Shown one piece after another: positions 10,001-17,015 of a DNA stretch of 17,471 bases. The notes below the pieces were generated by a model. The model did not search any database. It saw only the letters and a list, made by a program, of their open reading frames with translations, and was not told where the DNA came from. Source of the stretch: JABDOU01 sp041609995 (GTDB taxonomy: Bacteria > Actinomycetota > Acidimicrobiia > Spongiisociales > SHLN01); NCBI GenBank assembly GCA_041609995.1, contig JBFIPU010000055.1, forward strand, positions 1-17,471, in the 5' to 3' direction. The position numbers and the translations under genes are program-made. The first letter of the stretch is position 1. Each line of letters begins with the position of its first letter.

Positions 10001-11289
10001 ACAGCGCTACAACGCGACAGCACGTCGTGATCGTCGGTGGCGGCTTCGCCGGCCTCAATGCCGCCAAGGGTTTGAAGTCTGCCGACGTCGATCTGACGCT
10101 GATCGACCGCACCAACCACCACCTGTTCCAACCGCTCCTGTACCAGGTGGCGACGGGCGGCCTGTCCCCCGCCGACATCGCCAGCCCCATCCGTCACATC
10201 CTGCGGCGACAACGCAATGCCGAGGTGGTGCTCGACGAGATCGTGAACATCGATCTGGCCGCCCGGAGGGTGGCCAGCCACAATCGCACGTACCCATACG
10301 ACACCCTCGTGATCGCGACCGGCGCCACGCACAACTACTTCGGGCATGATCATTGGGAGGGGCCGGCGCCCGGCCTCAAGACACTGTCGGACGCCACCGA
10401 CATTCGGGCGCGGTTCTTCAAAGCGTTTGAGCAGGCAGAGCGATCCGGCACAGACGACCTCCTGTCGTTCGTTGTCATCGGTGCCGGACCGACGGGGTTG
10501 GAGATCGCCGGGACCATGGCCGAGATGTCTCGATCCGAACAGGGCTTCCGCAACATCGACCCGTCGCGGGCCCGCATCCTCCTCGTGGATGCCGCGCCGA
10601 CGATCCTGGGCGCTTATCCCGACCCGCTCCAGGCAAAGGCCGCTGCCCAGCTCGCCGACCTGGGGGTGGAGGTCCGGGTGGGCTTGCGGGTGACCGACGT
10701 GGACTCCTCCGCTGTCACGGTCGAGCGGGAGGATGGGTCGACCGAGACCATCCCGGCCGCCGTTGTCGTGTGGGCGGCCGGGGTCGAGGCAAGCCCTTTG
10801 GCCGCCATGCTGGGAGCCGAGACCGACCGGGCCGGTCGGGTGCTGGTGACCCAGCACCTGACTCTGCCGGACCATCCGGAGGTCTTTGTGCTGGGCGACA
10901 TGGCCCACGTGGAGCAGGATGGCGAGCTCGTGCCGGGAGTGGCGCCCGCCGCAATCCAGATGGGGAAATATGCGGCCAGGACCATCCGGCGCCGGCTGAC
11001 CGGAGGCGAGTCGACTCCATTCCGGTATCGGGACAGGGGCAGCCTGGCAACTATCGGACGCAGCGCGGCGGTGGCCAACATCCGGGGTCTACGCTTCTCC
11101 GGATTTCTCGCATGGCTCGCCTGGTTGTTGATCCACATCTTCTTCCTGGTCGGGTTTCAGAATCGGATCCTGGTGATGATCCAGTGGGCCTTCAACTACA
11201 TCACGCGCAGCCGGTCGGCGCGGCTCATCATCGACCGCACGACCCGGTCATCGGGGTCGGCTGCCGAAGGCCGGCCCCCCACGTTCTAG
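9997..11289 (+). CDS. ndh: Type II NADH dehydrogenase (NDH-2)
   Basis: 430 residues from GTG 9997. The single-subunit flavoprotein passes electrons from NADH to quinone without pumping protons. Two Rossmann motifs are clear: VIVGGGFAGLNAA (FAD, residues 11-23) and VVIGAGPTGLEIAG (NADH, about 159-172). GDMAH (300-304) is the third FAD contact, and APAAIQMGKYA (316-326) matches the quinone-site motif. A hydrophobic C-terminal stretch (FSGFLAWLAWLLIHIFFLVGF, about 368-388) anchors it to the inner membrane. A GGAGG site at 9988-9992 precedes GTG, which overlaps the lipoprotein gene's TGA. Its stop overlaps that of the next gene on the minus strand in CTAG (11286-11289). Related ferredoxin- or FAD-linked oxidoreductases exist, but length and motifs favour NDH-2. 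Confidence 0.94.
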   Translation: MNSATTRQHVVIVGGGFAGLNAAKGLKSADVDLTLIDRTNHHLFQPLLYQVATGGLSPADIASPIRHILRRQRNAEVVLDEIVNIDLAARRVASHNRTYPYDTLVIATGATHNYFGHDHWEGPAPGLKTLSDATDIRARFFKAFEQAERSGTDDLLSFVVIGAGPTGLEIAGTMAEMSRSEQGFRNIDPSRARILLVDAAPTILGAYPDPLQAKAAAQLADLGVEVRVGLRVTDVDSSAVTVEREDGSTETIPAAVVVWAAGVEASPLAAMLGAETDRAGRVLVTQHLTLPDHPEVFVLGDMAHVEQDGELVPGVAPAAIQMGKYAARTIRRRLTGGESTPFRYRDRGSLATIGRSAAVANIRGLRFSGFLAWLAWLLIHIFFLVGFQNRILVMIQWAFNYITRSRSARLIIDRTTRSSGSAAEGRPPTF

Positions 11290-11903
11290 CCGGGATCTCG
11301 CCCCTGCCAGAGTGCCATTTGCACATCGCGGTCGATGAGCGCCGGAGCTCCGCTCCCGTCGGCCCGCAGCACGATCAGGCGTTCGGCCGAATCGATGGCA
11401 AGGACCAGATCGCCGGTGGGCGACACCGTGACCTGCTCGACCACGTAGTCGGAGGGTCCGTTCAGTTCGAGGATGGTGGCGCCGTCGACCACAACCCGGG
11501 GAGAGCGCTCATGCTCCTCTCTCCGGGGCGGGGGCCCCTCCGGGTCGAGGAATTCGAAGTCCTCGAGCGATGTGGGCACCGGCTGCCGGCCATCAAGGGG
11601 GAGTAACAGAGGCCCGTCGGTTCCATCGACCACCACCCCTTCCGAACCGAAGGCGAATATGTGGACGTACTCGGCACAATACGCCGGCATGACCGGCTCC
11701 GCGGTGGCCAGATCGATGACCCGCACGCACTGATCGCTCATCGATGCCGCGTCCGAGTACGCGACCAACCCGGAGTAGCCCGAGCCCGCTGCCAGCTCGT
11801 CGATGGGGGTGAGGGGCCGGAAGCCGATCGCCAGTGTCAAGACAACCGCAACGGCAAGGATGACGGCTGCTCCGCCCACCAGCGTCCGACGGTCGAGGTC
11901 CAT
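11286..11903 (-). CDS. Hypothetical single-pass exported protein
   Basis: 205 residues from ATG 11903, which lies 2 bases after the upstream gene's TGA. A basic N-terminus (MDLDRRTL) is followed by one hydrophobic segment (about 8-27) that is a membrane anchor or signal peptide without a lipobox. The rest is polar and looks strand-rich, with phrases such as VRVIDLATAEPV, GVVVDGTDGPLLLPLDG and VSPTGDLVLAIDSAERLIVLRADG that recall beta-propeller blades. Two cysteines (SDQCVRV and AYCAEYV) could form an external disulfide. I recognise no family. It is the second gene of a two-gene unit with the DUF2157-like protein. The longer frame to 11945 reads through the upstream gene. Confidence 0.75.
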   Translation of the reverse strand: MDLDRRTLVGGAAVILAVAVVLTLAIGFRPLTPIDELAAGSGYSGLVAYSDAASMSDQCVRVIDLATAEPVMPAYCAEYVHIFAFGSEGVVVDGTDGPLLLPLDGRQPVPTSLEDFEFLDPEGPPPRREEHERSPRVVVDGATILELNGPSDYVVEQVTVSPTGDLVLAIDSAERLIVLRADGSGAPALIDRDVQMALWQGRDPG

Positions 11904-11905
11904 GC

Positions 11906-12847
11906 TCACCCCCCGGACGTGGCCCGCCGATTGCGTCGTGCCCACGCCCCCACAAACACGACCAGCGCGATCCCGATCACCAGCAGGACCAGCAGAGCCA
12001 CAGACTCATTGAGCTCTTCGAACAGCAGCATCGCCAGGAAGATGAAGAATCCGGCTGAGCCAAAGCCCACGAGCAGAGGCTTGCTCCGAACAACCCCGAA
12101 TGCGACGATCGAGGCCGCCACGAAGAGTCCGGGAAACCACGGATCCCAACCGTATTCGCTGGACCCGCCGGCGCCGATCAAGGCAACCCCGGTGCCAAGG
12201 AAGTGACCAAGCCGGTCAGGCGCCACCACGCCGGCCTCTGTGATCAGGATCCACGCCAAGCCGAGCGCGAGAAGCCCCATCCACCACAGACGGGAGTCGA
12301 TCGAATCGAACGAGTTCGGAACGGCGCCCACGAACCACGCCCAGAGGACAAACATCGACACGTGTGTGAAGAAGTGGGGAAAGGTGCGGTATACCCAGGT
12401 CGCGACGCCGGCCGCTATCAGCAAGAGGCCGGGAACGAACGGACCCTCTTCGTCCTGGAACAGCTCGACACCCAGCAACCACAGCGTCCAGGCCACCCCG
12501 CCCGGCGCCAGCCCCAGCAGTAGCGCAGACAGCCGCGTCAGGGCCGGCTCTTCGGCCCGGCGCAGGGAGAAACCGGCGATTCCCAGCACCGCGGTGATGG
12601 CGGCCACCACGGCGATCTGGGCCCAGGGAGAGAGGTCGCGCCACAGGTCGTTGAGCAAGGCGGCCAGCGTGGTCACGATGAGGGCGGCCCCCAGGTAGCC
12701 GGCGATCTCGGCCAGCACCGCCTTCAGGCCCCCCGGCTCCTCAGCTGGAATCGCCTCACCCGTTTCTTCGAAGGCACGGATCGACCCCGCCTGGGCGCGG
12801 GTGATGAGACCCGCCTCTACCCAGCGATCGAGCTCTTCGGTATTCAT
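11906..12847 (-). CDS. DUF2157-like multi-pass membrane protein
   Basis: 313 residues. A short soluble N-terminal region (LDRWVEAGLITRAQAGSIRAFEE) resembles the N-terminus of DUF2157 proteins, where such a helix pair precedes the membrane part. About nine or ten hydrophobic segments follow from residue 48 to the end. The C-terminus is basic (RRNRRATSGG), placing it on the cytoplasmic side. Function is unknown for the family. It is the first gene of a two-gene unit with the exported protein above and is divergent from the DUF5317 gene (129 bases). No Shine-Dalgarno; GATACT lies 6 bases before ATG 12847. Confidence 0.7.
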   Translation of the reverse strand: MNTEELDRWVEAGLITRAQAGSIRAFEETGEAIPAEEPGGLKAVLAEIAGYLGAALIVTTLAALLNDLWRDLSPWAQIAVVAAITAVLGIAGFSLRRAEEPALTRLSALLLGLAPGGVAWTLWLLGVELFQDEEGPFVPGLLLIAAGVATWVYRTFPHFFTHVSMFVLWAWFVGAVPNSFDSIDSRLWWMGLLALGLAWILITEAGVVAPDRLGHFLGTGVALIGAGGSSEYGWDPWFPGLFVAASIVAFGVVRSKPLLVGFGSAGFFIFLAMLLFEELNESVALLVLLVIGIALVVFVGAWARRNRRATSGG

Positions 12848-12853
12848 GCACCA

Positions 12854-12859
12854 AGTATC
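12854..12859 (-). promoter_or_regulatory. Possible -10 GATACT for DUF2157-like gene
   Basis: Minus-strand GATACT, 4 of 6 matches to the -10 consensus, is 6 bases before ATG 12847. It is the weakest member of the leaderless-type set because its first base is not T. Confidence 0.3.
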
Positions 12860-12963
12860 GCCGAACGAGGCCCGGCCGGGTATGGGGGATGTCCCTGATC
12901 GACTGCATCAATCGGCCCTACGGTGTTTGGCCCCGAATGCCACGGTTGGCACCGGCGGCCTGG

Positions 12964-12969
12964 TACGTT
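12964..12969 (+). promoter_or_regulatory. Possible -10 TACGTT for leaderless DUF5317 gene
   Basis: TACGTT is 7 bases before ATG 12977 with no ribosome binding site between. A TTGGCA at 12946 is too close (12 bases) to act as a normal -35. Confidence 0.45.
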
Positions 12970-12976
12970 TTCGCGT

Positions 12977-13573
12977 ATGTCATGGCTCGCGGTAGTGCTC
13001 GTGATCTCCATCGGTGTCGCTCTTCTTCGGGGCGGACGACTTCTGAACCTGTCGGAGGTCAGCTTGCGCTGGTGGCCCTTGCTCGTCCTCGGCTTCGGTT
13101 TGCAGGCGGCAGCCGCCTGGATTCCCGTAGACGAGGTCTGGAGCCGCCGGGCATCCGTGACGCTCATCATCCTTTCGTTTCTTCCCCTGCTCGTATTGGT
13201 GGCCGCCAACCGCAAGGCCCCGGGCATGCTGCTCGCCGGAATCGGGATCTTCATGAACTTCACCGTGATCGCCCTCAATGGCGGGATGCCGGTTCTGCCG
13301 GAGGCGGCCGCCCTCGCGGAGGGGATCGATCCGGCGTCCATCGCAGTCGATTTCGGAAGGCAGCCCAAACACGTGGAGCTGTCGAACGACTCTCGCCTGG
13401 CTTTTCTGGGTGACGTGATCCCGATGCGGGTGATCGGGAGCGTGATTTCCCTCGGCGACATCTTCCTCGCACTGGGGCTCGGCATCTTTCTCGAGAACCA
13501 GCTTCGGAAACCGGTCCGGTGGTTCAAGCACGGCCTGAGCGAGGCCGAGCCCGGATCAGCAGTCGAGCGATAG
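12977..13573 (+). CDS. DUF5317 family membrane protein
   Basis: 198 residues with about five membrane segments (residues 2-17, 31-50, 58-77, 84-103 and 155-175). The patch LRWWPLLVLGFGLQ after the first loop, FMNFTVIALNGGMPVLP in the middle and the final GDIFLALGLGIFL helix fit DUF5317 as I know it. The Asn-Gly-Gly-Met-Pro turn is the most recognisable feature. Function is unknown. From general memory, relatives often lie near HD-GYP genes, as here where two follow on the opposite strand. Start ATG 12977 is preferred to the frame opening at 12923, since a -10-like box lies just before it. It ends with TAG, followed by a palindrome-rich stretch. Confidence 0.75.
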   Translation: MSWLAVVLVISIGVALLRGGRLLNLSEVSLRWWPLLVLGFGLQAAAAWIPVDEVWSRRASVTLIILSFLPLLVLVAANRKAPGMLLAGIGIFMNFTVIALNGGMPVLPEAAALAEGIDPASIAVDFGRQPKHVELSNDSRLAFLGDVIPMRVIGSVISLGDIFLALGLGIFLENQLRKPVRWFKHGLSEAEPGSAVER

Positions 13574-13702
13574 CGGCGGCGACCCAAGCGCAGGGTGACG
13601 ACGCCTACGGCGGGAGATGCGCCATGGCACGCAGTGCGAGACACCAACGCACGCACGCTCATCTGCTTCTCTTCCCCCTACCCCTCCTCCACTCGCTGCG
13701 CT

Positions 13703-13834
13703 CGCTCCGGAGCGGTACCTTCCCCCAAGCAACTCGAAGAGTTGCCCTTCGCCAACTTCGTGCTCCCGAGGGGGGACCATTAGCGACGCCAAGGGCGTGA
13801 TTGAGGGATCTGCCCCCGGCGCACGAAGTGCGCC
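13703..13834. repeat. Cluster of short palindromes in the 13574-13874 intergenic region
   Basis: The 301 bases between the DUF5317 gene and the HD gene hold no convincing gene. From 13703 they carry successive hairpins: the 12-base palindrome CGCTCCGGAGCG (13703-13714); GCAACTC-GAA-GAGTTGC (13729-13745), itself flanked by TCCCCC (13721-13726) and GGGGGA (13771-13776) that could form an outer stem; ACGCC-AAG-GGCGT (13786-13798); and GGCGCAC-GAA-GTGCGCC (13818-13834). CCAAGGGCGTGA occurs twice (13789-13800 and 13835-13846). The two 7-bp stems closed by the same GAA loop suggest a REP-like repeat family rather than chance. Bases 13574-13702 show nothing definite. Confidence 0.7.
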
Positions 13835-13838
13835 CCAA

Positions 13839-13882
13839 GGGCGTGACGTTGGGTGCCGTTTTCGGCACCCAACATCACGCCC
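13839..13882. terminator. Long inverted repeat, probable bidirectional terminator
   Basis: Arms of 20 bases (13839-13858 and 13863-13882) pair at 19 positions, with one C/A mismatch (13847/13874), around a TTTT loop. The right arm includes the stop codon and last two codons of the HD gene. There is no T-tract after either side, so it would be a U-less terminator as described in actinobacteria, or a transcript-stabilising hairpin. It separates two convergent genes, where a terminator is expected. Confidence 0.65.
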
Positions 13883-15068
13883 CAACTACCTCGCGCAGGA
13901 TCGAAATCACCTCGGGGTCGTAGTCGTACGCACTCCCGCGATGGAGTACCTCGATGGCGTCGAGCGACCGCAGCTCCTGCTCGTGGAGGAGGCGGTCGTA
14001 CTCGGCGGCGACGCGCACGATGCGGCTCGCCACTTCCACCCCGGGATCGGAGCCCTGCCCCGGCTGGCGATACGGCATGTACTGGTTCGCCACAATCCCA
14101 GCGACGCCGTCCAGGTAAGGGGTCTGGCCGATGATGGCAGCACTCATCGTCGCCAGTTCGGCGCTCTGGTGGCTGAACTTGGCATTGGAGGGATCCGGGA
14201 CGGAGACCCGACCGATGTCGTGTAGGAGGGCCGCGTACTCCAATTCCCTCAGTTGATCGGGCCGTAAGCCTGCCCGCTGACCGATGGCCAGGCACAGGCC
14301 CGCCGTGCTGTCCGCATGGCCTTTCTCGCTGATCCCGGCGATCTCGGCGATGCGGGACAGGGCCCGGATCATCTGGCCATACGTGCGCCGGGCACCGAAA
14401 TACCGGGAGAAGGCTACGTGGGTGAAGACGTACGGCACGACGGCCACCGGGATCGACCACCAATCGAGGATCGGGTGGGCGGCGCCGAAGAGGGCGCCGG
14501 AGCCGAACAAGCTGGCGACGACGGGCCAGTCACGCCAGATGAGCCGGGCGATGAAGGACGTGCTCATGTCGCCGATTCCGTACTCGAGGTAGACCCGAAT
14601 GAAGCCGTCAAAGATCAACCACAGCACGAGCGCAAGGGCGACGGCAGCCAGTACCGCAGCCGGGCCCTCGAATTCCGCCCGCCCGAACAGCCAGGACACG
14701 AAGAGGTCGATGCTGGCGAGAAAGGCGAGCCCGGCCGCCTGGCGGACAAACGTCGAAAGCGGTCCGCGGATGGGACCGTGGATCCAGCCGATCAACATAC
14801 GGCTCAGGGCAAGACCGAAGGCGAAGACGGCAGCCACCGTCCATGCGTCGTCGAGCGAGGAGATGGCGGCTACGGCGACGGCGAGAGAAACCGCATGACG
14901 GCTGTTCGACGGCGCCTCGACCCTGATCTGATCGGCGACACCCAGCACTGTCGCCCAGATCGCGATCGTGATCCACGGGTCGGTCGACAGGCCGGCCCAG
15001 TACAGGCCGGCGGTTCCGGCCACGAGGACGAGCACCCACACGATGGAACGCAAGTAGCGCTCAGCCAT
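13875..15068 (-). CDS. Membrane protein with degenerate HD-GYP-like domain
   Basis: 397 residues from ATG 15068. The first 225 residues hold about six hydrophobic segments. From residue 235 an HD-GYP-like helical domain follows, with H251 and the HD pair H283/D284 in AALLHDIGRVSVPD. Other catalytic positions are lost: the usual DIGK lysine is R287, no histidine occurs in the following helix (SAELATMSAAIIG), and the HH-DG-GYP block is replaced by NQYMPYRQPG (from N328). It probably lacks full phosphodiesterase activity and may sense or regulate. The N-terminal architecture parallels the upstream HD-GYP gene, so it looks like a diverged duplicate. The two genes overlap by 8 bases (ATGGCTGA), implying coupled translation. 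The open frame to 15251 is read-through of the upstream gene. Confidence 0.83.
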   Translation of the reverse strand: MAERYLRSIVWVLVLVAGTAGLYWAGLSTDPWITIAIWATVLGVADQIRVEAPSNSRHAVSLAVAVAAISSLDDAWTVAAVFAFGLALSRMLIGWIHGPIRGPLSTFVRQAAGLAFLASIDLFVSWLFGRAEFEGPAAVLAAVALALVLWLIFDGFIRVYLEYGIGDMSTSFIARLIWRDWPVVASLFGSGALFGAAHPILDWWSIPVAVVPYVFTHVAFSRYFGARRTYGQMIRALSRIAEIAGISEKGHADSTAGLCLAIGQRAGLRPDQLRELEYAALLHDIGRVSVPDPSNAKFSHQSAELATMSAAIIGQTPYLDGVAGIVANQYMPYRQPGQGSDPGVEVASRIVRVAAEYDRLLHEQELRSLDAIEVLHRGSAYDYDPEVISILREVVGA

Positions 15069-16461
15069 GGGACGAGCCCTGATCCGACCGCGGCCGTTTG
15101 AACCGGGCGGCCGCTCCGTCGCGCTCCGAGGGTCGCGAGGATCGCCGCCCTTTGGTCTCGGCCATGCGGCGGGCCACGTGTTCCGAGTCCACCTCGGTGC
15201 TCCCGTAGACCTCGCCGGTCCGCTGCAGGGCCGCTTCGAGGGCCTGGACACAGTGCGGATCGAATTGGGTTCCCGATTTTTCCCTCAGCTCCGACAGCGC
15301 ATAGTCCTGGGTCAGGGCCTCGCGATAGGAACGGGTCGACGTCATCGCATCGAACGCGTCTGCCACGGCCAGCACCCTCGCCTCGATCGACGGTCGCTCG
15401 CCTTCAGTGTGCCCGGAACCGCCGTACCCGGCTCCGTCGAAGTGAGAATGGTGGCCCGAGGCGATTTCGAGCATGGGGCGGAGGAACTCGACCTCCCCCA
15501 GTACCTCTTCGACCATGTGCGCATGGTCCTGCATGACGTCGTACTCGTCGGGCGTCAACCGCCCCCGCTTGCGGAGCAAGTCAGACGGGATCGCCAACTT
15601 GCCGATGTCGTGGATGAGCGCGGCGATTCGGATCCGTTCGAGGTCGGCGCCTTTGAACCCCATTTCTTCGCCGACGAGTTGGGAGAAATACGCCACCCGT
15701 TCCGTGTGTCCGGCGGTGTATGGATCTTTCGCTTCGAGCGCTTTCGTGAACCCGGCGAGGGTGTCCAGCTGTGCTTCGCGAAGATGGGCATACGAGTGCA
15801 TCGAGAGATGGCCGACGAAGAACACGACCAGGATGAGGGGCAAGGTGACCGGGCCCACGAGCAGCATCGTCGCCCCCAACAGGCCTCCCAGGAACCCCAT
15901 GATCAGATTCGAAGGGATCAGACGAGCCATTCCCGACCACGGCCAGACGTTGTGGCGGCCCAGCGCCACCCGGATGCCGGCCAGCACGAGACAGATGTTG
16001 ACGATGCCGTAGCCGGCGGCCCCGATGGCGGACGCCAGCGCAACCCGCGTCATCGTGCTCGGCGTGACGAGCTCGGGCAGCGCCAGTTCGACGAGCCAGG
16101 AGCCGGCGATGGCCGACAAGACGAGTTGACCGAAGTTCGCAAACGGTTGAAAGAGGCGCCGGTGGCGGATGTCGTTGATGTTGATGGCACCCAGGGCCGC
16201 GATGGAGGCTGTTCCCAGCATGGCTTGTCCGTGTCCGAACACGACCGCGGCTGTGAGGATCACCATGACCGAGGGGCTGGCGAGCAGGCGGTCGTTGACC
16301 TCGACCGACTGCCAGTGAAAATACACGAAGGCGGCCGCGAAGACCGGCCACGTGGCGGTGAGGGGAAAGCTCTGCTTCTGCAGGAGCAGCACGATTGCCG
16401 CCGCACCGGCAAAGGCGTACAAGGCGCCTATCGCTAGTCGGTTGCGATCAACCGACCCCAT
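15061..16461 (-). CDS. Membrane-bound HD-GYP domain protein, putative c-di-GMP phosphodiesterase
   Basis: 466 residues from ATG 16461. About six or seven membrane segments (residues 9-220) lead by a helix (HLREAQLDTLAGFTKALEAKD) into an HD-GYP domain (about 230-415). Metal and substrate residues are visible: H252 (GHTERV), H284/D285 and K288 (HDIGK), H313 (DHAHMVEEVL), H337/H338, D342 and G343 (HHSHFDGAGY), and D368 (ADAFDAM). The name-giving GYP is GYG here (345-347). The family hydrolyses cyclic-di-GMP to GMP or pGpG; activity is expected but the changed proline weakens partner-binding predictions. A basic, disordered tail (430-466) overlaps the next gene. No ribosome binding site or clear -10 is seen before ATG 16461; TTG 16506 is a possible earlier start. 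A long structured region lies upstream. Confidence 0.9.
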   Translation of the reverse strand: MGSVDRNRLAIGALYAFAGAAAIVLLLQKQSFPLTATWPVFAAAFVYFHWQSVEVNDRLLASPSVMVILTAAVVFGHGQAMLGTASIAALGAININDIRHRRLFQPFANFGQLVLSAIAGSWLVELALPELVTPSTMTRVALASAIGAAGYGIVNICLVLAGIRVALGRHNVWPWSGMARLIPSNLIMGFLGGLLGATMLLVGPVTLPLILVVFFVGHLSMHSYAHLREAQLDTLAGFTKALEAKDPYTAGHTERVAYFSQLVGEEMGFKGADLERIRIAALIHDIGKLAIPSDLLRKRGRLTPDEYDVMQDHAHMVEEVLGEVEFLRPMLEIASGHHSHFDGAGYGGSGHTEGERPSIEARVLAVADAFDAMTSTRSYREALTQDYALSELREKSGTQFDPHCVQALEAALQRTGEVYGSTEVDSEHVARRMAETKGRRSSRPSERDGAAARFKRPRSDQGSSHG

Positions 16462-16506
16462 GTGCGAATCCAAAGTGAGGGCGACGGCCCGGCGACCAAC
16501 GGACAA

Positions 16507-16596
16507 TCAACCAATCGAGAAGCTGGCTGCGCCGGCTGCAACAGCGGCTGCCATTGCCCCCAGCGCAAGTACTACTTTCAGGACCTTGGTTTTCAA
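16507..16596 (-). CDS. Possible small membrane or signal-like peptide, 29 residues
   Basis: A TTG-started frame encodes 29 residues: a KTKVLK basic start, then an alanine-rich hydrophobic stretch, ending FSIG and TGA. The profile is that of a small membrane peptide or signal peptide. AGGGG lies 9 bases before the TTG within a CCCC-AAA-GGGG hairpin. It ends 45 bases before the HD-GYP start on the same strand. Against it, third-position GC is only about 55 percent, well below the neighbours, and the frame is short enough to occur by chance. Confidence 0.3.
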   Translation of the reverse strand: MKTKVLKVVLALGAMAAAVAAGAASFSIG

Positions 16597-16702
16597 GTGT
16601 TATCGCCCCTTTGGGGTTCAGGCTTGCCGCCGACGCTGTGATGTCGATGGCTGCAGTCGCTCCGCTGGGGTTTCTGGGTCGTCCGGGCACGTCTTCCCTC
16701 CT

Positions 16703-16912
16703 CCGTCATTGCCTGGGCAACGACGGAAATCGTCAGACATCTCTCCTCGCGTGGCTGTGCGCTCGGCGCACGGCCGGCCCGCATCAGCTGCGCGTATCCA
16801 CGAAGGTCCGCCCGCAGAACCCAACCTTCTCCCCCGATTACGCGGCCAGCGCGGCCACCACAATCGGGTTATCGAGAGTTTTCCCGCTTTGGTTCCCCCA
16901 CAAGCTAGCGGG
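16703..16912 (-). promoter_or_regulatory. Hairpin-rich region upstream of the HD-GYP operon (possible structured leader)
   Basis: The 554 bases from 16462 to 17015 contain no convincing gene and are less GC-rich than the coding regions. Inverted repeats follow closely: 16703-16726 (CCGTC-TTGCC arms, about 10 bp including one GU pair in the minus-strand RNA), 16757-16771 (GTGCGC-TCG-GCGCAC), 16802-16829 (GAAGGT/ACCTTC), 16833-16868 (CCCGATT/AATCGGG) and 16883-16912 (CCCGCT/AGCGGG). On the minus strand this would be the 5' leader of the HD-GYP gene. A loose promoter candidate is TTGGAT (16924-16929) with TAGCTT (16902-16907), 16 bases apart. The loop word GGGGGAACC (minus strand) recalls part of the c-di-AMP riboswitch, but the rest does not match convincingly. 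Confidence 0.35.
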
Positions 16913-16920
16913 CCGTTTTT
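16883..16920 (+). terminator. Terminator-like hairpin with T5 tract
   Basis: On the plus strand CCCGCT (16883-16888) pairs with AGCGGG (16907-16912) over an 18-base loop and is followed after CCG by TTTTT (16916-16920). It would stop plus-strand transcription, but no plus-strand gene ends nearby. It may instead protect the gene at 17016 from readthrough or be part of the minus-strand leader structure. Confidence 0.3.
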
Positions 16921-17003
16921 CAAATCCAAGTGGTCTTTTCCTCTCGGAGAGTGCGCTTTCTCCACGGCTGCGATACGTGCCGGGCGTTTTCGACCTCCCC
17001 CGC

Positions 17004-17009
17004 TACGAT
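17004..17009 (+). promoter_or_regulatory. Possible -10 TACGAT for leaderless gene at 17016
   Basis: TACGAT is 6 bases before GTG 17016, and no ribosome binding site is present. This supports the GTG as both transcription and translation start. Confidence 0.45.
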
Positions 17010-17015
17010 TGCACC

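Noticed and set aside
13519..13800. 93-codon plus-strand frame across the palindrome region
   Set aside because: Begins inside DUF5317 in another frame and runs through hairpins; composition is not protein-like.
13574..13874. CRISPR array
   Set aside because: Repeats are palindromic, unequal and unevenly spaced, with no regular spacer length and no cas genes.
15069..15251. N-terminal extension of the degenerate HD protein
   Set aside because: It overlaps the tail of the upstream HD-GYP gene, is low complexity, and would precede the first membrane helix with no family support.
15067..16437. 456-codon plus-strand frame opposite the HD-GYP gene
   Set aside because: Antisense shadow; the minus frame contains the complete HD-GYP motif set.
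16462..16960. A called c-di-AMP or c-di-GMP riboswitch
   Set aside because: Only short fragments such as GGGGGAACC match; the conserved GEMM word ACGCAAAGCC is absent and the ydaO three-part order is not convincing, so it is kept only as a hypothesis.
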